Shown here: piece by piece, positions 5,965 to 8,661 of the stretch
Position numbering within the stretch: the first letter of the stretch is position 1
How the letters are laid out: each line of letters opens with the position of its first letter
Assembly: GCA_007116865.1 (NCBI GenBank)
Contig: SKHR01000013.1
Location: forward strand, 1 to 8,661
Origin: Marinospirillum sp.
Lineage (GTDB): Bacteria > Pseudomonadota > Gammaproteobacteria > Pseudomonadales > Halomonadaceae
Direction: 5' to 3'
DNA: 8,661 nt
Notes under the pieces: generated by a model
Told to the model about the DNA's origin: nothing
Database searches by the model: none
What the model saw: only the letters and a program-made list of their open reading frames with translations
Position numbers and translations under genes: made by a program

Positions 5965-6477
5965 GTGCGTCCACAAGACCGACTCTATGCTGTGATTCTG
6001 CGCAGTCTCCTTGGTTTGCTGATTTGGTGGCTGCTGACCGAAGGTCGTAGCGACGGCCTGTGGTTTGGTGTGCCGGTTGTGGTTCTGGCGGTTGCGCTCA
6101 GTCTTTATCTGCAACCACCGGTGGCCTGGCGTTTGTCGTTCAGTGGAGCTTTGGCTTTTTGGTGGTTTTTCAGTCTGCGCTCTTTGCTTGCCGGTTTGGA
6201 TGTGGCGCGTCGGGTGCTATCCCGCTCTATGCCGATCCAGCCGGGATCGATGACTTTGCAAACCGAGTTGCCTGCTGGCGCCCCCCGATGGTTGCTCGCC
6301 ATGACCCTTTCCCTCTTGCCTGGCACCCTCAGTGTGCGTTTAAGTGACAATCAGCTATTGCTCCACTGCTTAGACCTGTCACAGCCGGTCGAAGACGAAT
6401 TTCGTCTGACAGAACTGAAAATTTCCCGACTTTTTGTGGTCAAAAACAGTCGCTTCAATGATGAGGTGACGGAATGA
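5965..6477 (+). CDS. mrpE: Mrp-type Na+/H+ antiporter subunit E
   Basis: A 170-aa membrane protein of the MnhE/MrpE family, a small accessory subunit of the multi-subunit cation/proton antiporter. Two or three hydrophobic segments are seen in the N-terminal part (about 8-25, 32-50 and 58-78), followed by ARRVLSRSMPIQPG (81-94) and the family signature LLPGTLSVRL (117-126) in the C-terminal cytoplasmic domain. The start is GTG at 5965, supported by AGGAGG at 5953-5958 with a six-base spacer; no ATG in this frame would keep the N-terminal helix. It is the first gene of the operon and ends in an ATGA overlap with mrpF. In Bacillus Mrp this subunit is the fifth gene, not the first; leading with E is the archaeal Mbh/Mrp arrangement. 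Confidence 0.93.
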   Translation: MRPQDRLYAVILRSLLGLLIWWLLTEGRSDGLWFGVPVVVLAVALSLYLQPPVAWRLSFSGALAFWWFFSLRSLLAGLDVARRVLSRSMPIQPGSMTLQTELPAGAPRWLLAMTLSLLPGTLSVRLSDNQLLLHCLDLSQPVEDEFRLTELKISRLFVVKNSRFNDEVTE

Positions 6478-6752
6478 CTCAGGTGCTCTGGTTGAGTAAC
6501 TTTGCATTGCTGCTGGCATTATTGCTTGGGATTTGGCGTGTCTGGGTTGGCCCCAGGCTTGCTGACCGGATGCTGGCAGCACAGCTTTTTGGCACGACGG
6601 GCGTTGGGCTTTTGCTCTTGCAGGCCGAGCTTTTTGATCAGCCAGCCTTGCGTGATGTGGCTTTGGTGTTGGCTTTGTTGGCGGTGATGGCTACGGTGGC
6701 TTTTGTGGTTCGCGCTCAGCCTAAGGGGCGGTCAAACGATGACAATCCTTGA
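6474..6752 (+). CDS. mrpF: Mrp-type antiporter subunit F
   Basis: A 92-aa protein with three hydrophobic helices (about 6-24, 36-52 and 59-79), the size and topology of MnhF/MrpF. The family motif GPRLADRMLA (26-35) lies after the first helix and contains the conserved aspartate D31, which in studied Mrp systems is important for ion transport. Translation starts at the ATG of an ATGA overlap with mrpE, and the 3' end overlaps mrpG by 14 nt, so the three small subunits are probably translationally coupled. Confidence 0.93.
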   Translation: MTQVLWLSNFALLLALLLGIWRVWVGPRLADRMLAAQLFGTTGVGLLLLQAELFDQPALRDVALVLALLAVMATVAFVVRAQPKGRSNDDNP

Positions 6753-7041
6753 AGGGCTGCGTGCCTTACTCCTGTTGAGTGGTGCCTTCTTCTTTTTAGT
6801 CGGCAGTCTGGGGCTGTTGCGTTTTCCCGATACACCAACCCGTATTCATGCCCTGACCAAGGTGGATAACCTGGGCCTGGGGTTGATCGTTTTAGGCTTA
6901 TTGCCCGGTGCAGCCAGCTTCACCGTGGCAGGCAAAATGCTGGTGATCTGGCTGTTGGCATTGGCGGCAGCGGCACTGGCCGGGCATTTGGTCGCCAGTG
7001 CCTGGCAAGACACAGAGGATAAACGCCATGGTTCTGATTGA
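6739..7041 (+). CDS. mrpG: Mrp-type antiporter subunit G
   Basis: A 100-aa membrane protein of the MnhG/MrpG family with three predicted helices (about 7-26, 45-60 and 66-87). The signature GLLRFPDTPTRIHALTKVDN (25-44), with the RFPD and RIHA elements, identifies it. The frame is open further back to an ATG at 6703, but ATG 6739 is chosen because AAGGGGCGG lies just upstream and the protein then begins like its relatives. It overlaps mrpF by 14 nt at the start and the following fusion gene by 14 nt at the end. Confidence 0.93.
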   Translation: MTILEGLRALLLLSGAFFFLVGSLGLLRFPDTPTRIHALTKVDNLGLGLIVLGLLPGAASFTVAGKMLVIWLLALAAAALAGHLVASAWQDTEDKRHGSD

Positions 7042-7981
7042 TGCCCTGCTGGCGTTATCACTCATTTGTGTCGCCCTGAGTGTGCTACTGGTCAAGGACT
7101 TGTATCAGGCGCTGGTGCTGTTCATTGTCTTTGGACTGCTGATGGCACTGGTGTGGGTGCGCATGCAGGCCCCGGATCTTGCCCTGGCCGAAGCAGCGAT
7201 CGGGGCGGGGCTCACCGGGGTGTTACTGCTCGATGCCCTGGGTCATTTGCGCCATCATCAACACCACCCCAGCCTGACGCCAAGGCAAAAACAGCTGCGG
7301 GCTTTTTTGCTCTTGTTGATGGCCTCCACGCTGCTGGTCTGGCTGGGCGCGGCGGTCTTGGAAGCACCCAGTGGGCAGATCGCCCTGAATCAACAGGTGG
7401 CCGAGCGTTTGCCTGAAACCGGCGTGGCTCACCCCATCACGGGTGTGTTACTGGCTTTCCGGGCTTATGACACCTTTTTGGAAGTCGCGGTGATCCTGGT
7501 GGCTGTGGTGGTGGGCTTGTCCTTGCGCTTCAGTCAGGCCGACACTCCCGCGGAAACCCAGTTGAACACGCCATTGCTGCACGGCATGTTGGTTTGGCTC
7601 TTGCCGTTGATGCTGTTGGTGGGGGCTTACTTGCTCTGGATCGGCAGTTATCGCAGTGGCGGTGCTTTTCAATCGGCTGCGGTGCTGGGTGCTCTGGTGG
7701 TGTTGATGCGCATGGCCGGATTGCGTCTGCCGATGCAGGATCAGGTGGTGTGGTTGCGCCTTGGACTGGTGAGTGGTCTGGGCGTGTTTTTATTGGCTGG
7801 TAGTTATGAACTGATTCGTGGCGGTGCGTTTTTGGCCTGGCCCGAGGGTCAAGGCGGCGCATGGATTCTGGCGGTTGAAACGGCTTTGGCCTTCTCTTTG
7901 GGTTGGCTGTTGTTTTCCTTGTTTGAGGCCAGTCCGGCGCCCCAGCAAGCCAGTTTGACTCGTGACGGAGGTGGCGCATGA
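7028..7981 (+). CDS. Fused MbhD (DUF4040)-MbhE-MnhB antiporter subunit
   Basis: A 317-aa integral membrane protein that appears to join three subunits which are separate proteins in archaeal Mbh. Residues 1-70 match the MbhD/DUF4040 domain (FGLLMALVWVRMQAPDLALAEAAIGAG in two parts, 35-61). Residues 90-168 match MbhE, ending in HPITGVLLAFRAYDTFLE (135-152), like the family VTAILLDFRxYDTLGE. Residues 178-300 match MnhB/MrpB, with TPLL (181-184) and GSYRSGGAFQ (206-215) in place of the usual GHxxPGGGFQ. In Bacillus-type Mrp the first two domains are the C-terminal end of MrpA. A histidine-rich loop lies between the first two domains (H73, H76, H77, H79, H80). ATG 7028 is chosen over the upstream ATG 6998 because GAGG at 7015-7018 precedes it and it gives a normal domain start. 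It overlaps mrpG by 14 nt and mrpC by 4 nt (ATGA). Confidence 0.85.
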   Translation: MVLIDALLALSLICVALSVLLVKDLYQALVLFIVFGLLMALVWVRMQAPDLALAEAAIGAGLTGVLLLDALGHLRHHQHHPSLTPRQKQLRAFLLLLMASTLLVWLGAAVLEAPSGQIALNQQVAERLPETGVAHPITGVLLAFRAYDTFLEVAVILVAVVVGLSLRFSQADTPAETQLNTPLLHGMLVWLLPLMLLVGAYLLWIGSYRSGGAFQSAAVLGALVVLMRMAGLRLPMQDQVVWLRLGLVSGLGVFLLAGSYELIRGGAFLAWPEGQGGAWILAVETALAFSLGWLLFSLFEASPAPQQASLTRDGGGA

Positions 7982-8298
7982 GTGGTTTCCTGCTGTTTGC
8001 GCTGACCGGTGTGGTGCTGGCGGTGCTGGGTGTGCTGGGATTTATCGCGCATCGCCATTTATTGCGGCGTTTGATGGCCTTCAACCTGATCGGCAGTGGT
8101 TGTTTCCTGCTGCTTACCGGCTTGTCTCAGCACCACCAGGGCATGGACCCCGTGCCCCAGGCCCTGGTGCTGACCGGCATCGTGGTGGCGGTGGCTGCCA
8201 CTGCATTGGCGTTGGTCTTGATTCGTCGCTGGTTCCACCTGACTGGTGAAACCTGCTTGCCGGAAAATCTCGCCCAGGGAGACTCCCCCGATGCCTGA
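7978..8298 (+). CDS. mrpC: Mrp-type antiporter subunit C (NuoK-like)
   Basis: A 106-aa protein with three hydrophobic helices (about 3-24, 31-50 and 62-83), homologous to NuoK of complex I. The family motif DPVPQALVLTGIVV (57-70) leads into the third helix. It starts at the ATG of an ATGA overlap with the fusion gene, and the last 8 nt overlap the next gene. The polar tail after residue 85 (RWFHLTGETCLPEN) is somewhat longer than the helical core requires and would lie outside the membrane. Role: a core membrane subunit beside the large antiporter-like subunits. Confidence 0.92.
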   Translation: MSGFLLFALTGVVLAVLGVLGFIAHRHLLRRLMAFNLIGSGCFLLLTGLSQHHQGMDPVPQALVLTGIVVAVAATALALVLIRRWFHLTGETCLPENLAQGDSPDA

Positions 8299-8661
8299 CA
8301 TCCTGCTTTGGCCGAGTCTGTTGCCCTGGTCGGTTGTTTTGCCTCTTTTGTGGGCGGTGTTGAGCCTGGCCATCGGTCGCCGTGGCGCACCGGCACTGGC
8401 GGCAGTCATGCTGCTTTTGGTCGGGCTTTCTCAAGTCGGCCTGACCTGGCAGTGGTGGCAGGGGGGGGATCAAATCCTGGCTTTGGGCCACTGGTCAGCA
8501 CCCCTGGGCATCCATTGGCGCCTGGATGGTTTGGCTTTGACCCTGTTGCTGTTATCCACTCTGGTGGTGGCGGCCTGTGCTTTGCACGCCTCGATCTATC
8601 TGCTGCATTATCCCCGTGCCAGCGTGTATTTCTGGCCTTTGATGGCTTTTGCCTGGGCCGG
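8291..8661 (+). CDS. mrpD: Large Mrp antiporter-like subunit (MrpD/NuoL/NuoN family), 3' end outside window
   Basis: The first 123 codons of a membrane protein, open to the right edge. Hydrophobic segments are seen at about 8-28, 33-51, 80-104 and 111-123. The stretch LGHWSAPLGIHWRLDGLALT (65-84) is the usual N-terminal motif of proton-translocating NuoL/NuoN/MrpA/MrpD proteins (GxWxxPxGIxxxxDxL). ATG 8291 overlaps the mrpC stop by 8 nt. Its position directly after mrpC suggests MrpD (equal to MbhH), but MrpA-type NuoL proteins begin in a similar way, so the subunit letter is provisional. The key lysines and glutamates of the channel lie beyond the window. Confidence 0.85.
   Translation, partial: MPDILLWPSLLPWSVVLPLLWAVLSLAIGRRGAPALAAVMLLLVGLSQVGLTWQWWQGGDQILALGHWSAPLGIHWRLDGLALTLLLLSTLVVAACALHASIYLLHYPRASVYFWPLMAFAWA

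Noticed and set aside
5656..6114. 152-codon open frame on the minus strand
   Set aside because: It runs antisense through cspA, its terminator and the mrpE start, and shows no domain.
7530..8084. 184-codon open frame on the minus strand
   Set aside because: It is antisense to the Mrp fusion gene; the Pro/Arg/Thr-rich text is typical of a shadow frame in GC-rich membrane-protein genes.
1..8661. CRISPR arrays, insertion sequences, att sites or rRNA genes
   Set aside because: No regularly spaced repeats, transposase frames, terminal inverted repeats or rRNA-like stretches were seen; gene density leaves almost no room for them.

Overview
This window looks like a piece of a gammaproteobacterial chromosome. 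GC is moderate to high. The neighbourhood of oligoribonuclease, RsgA and a two-ACT-domain phosphoserine phosphatase recalls the orn-rsgA-...-serB region of Pseudomonas and Oceanospirillales-type genomes. I cannot name the genus from the sequence alone. Coding density is very high, and the only real intergenic spaces are 3789-3934, 5493-5676 and 5881-5964.

Layout. (1) Bases 1-1702, plus strand: the 3' part of cpdA (cAMP phosphodiesterase), overlapping by 8 nt a 339-aa protein that I read as a stand-alone relative of JetD, the TOPRIM nuclease subunit of the Wadjet anti-plasmid system (DUF2220 family). (2) Bases 1699-3788, minus strand: a small GAF-domain protein, then orn and rsgA joined by an ATGA overlap. 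The JetD-like gene and rsgA converge and share the palindrome TTAA as their two stop codons. (3) Bases 3935-5492, plus strand: serB and a YhbQ-type GIY-YIG protein whose start lies inside serB. (4) Bases 5493-5964: a structured leader, a cspA-family cold-shock gene and a strong intrinsic terminator. (5) Bases 5965-8661, plus strand, running off the window: a tightly overlapping Mrp-type cation/proton antiporter operon, mrpE-mrpF-mrpG-[MbhD+MbhE+MnhB fusion]-mrpC-mrpD-like.

How the genes work together. Blocks 1 to 4 are mostly housekeeping: second-messenger and nanoRNA turnover (CpdA, Orn), 30S ribosome maturation (RsgA), serine synthesis (SerB) and cold-shock RNA chaperoning. Block 5 encodes membrane subunits of one complex, expected to exchange Na+ (or another cation) for H+. 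Its gene order follows the antiporter module of archaeal membrane-bound hydrogenase (MbhA-H) rather than the Bacillus mrpABCDEFG order.

The two most noteworthy items are the orphan JetD-like TOPRIM protein, which has no JetABC partner in view, and the three-domain fusion in the Mrp operon. Several small inverted repeats (3833-3882, 5471-5509, 5628-5646, 5878-5893) are also recorded as possible regulatory structures.
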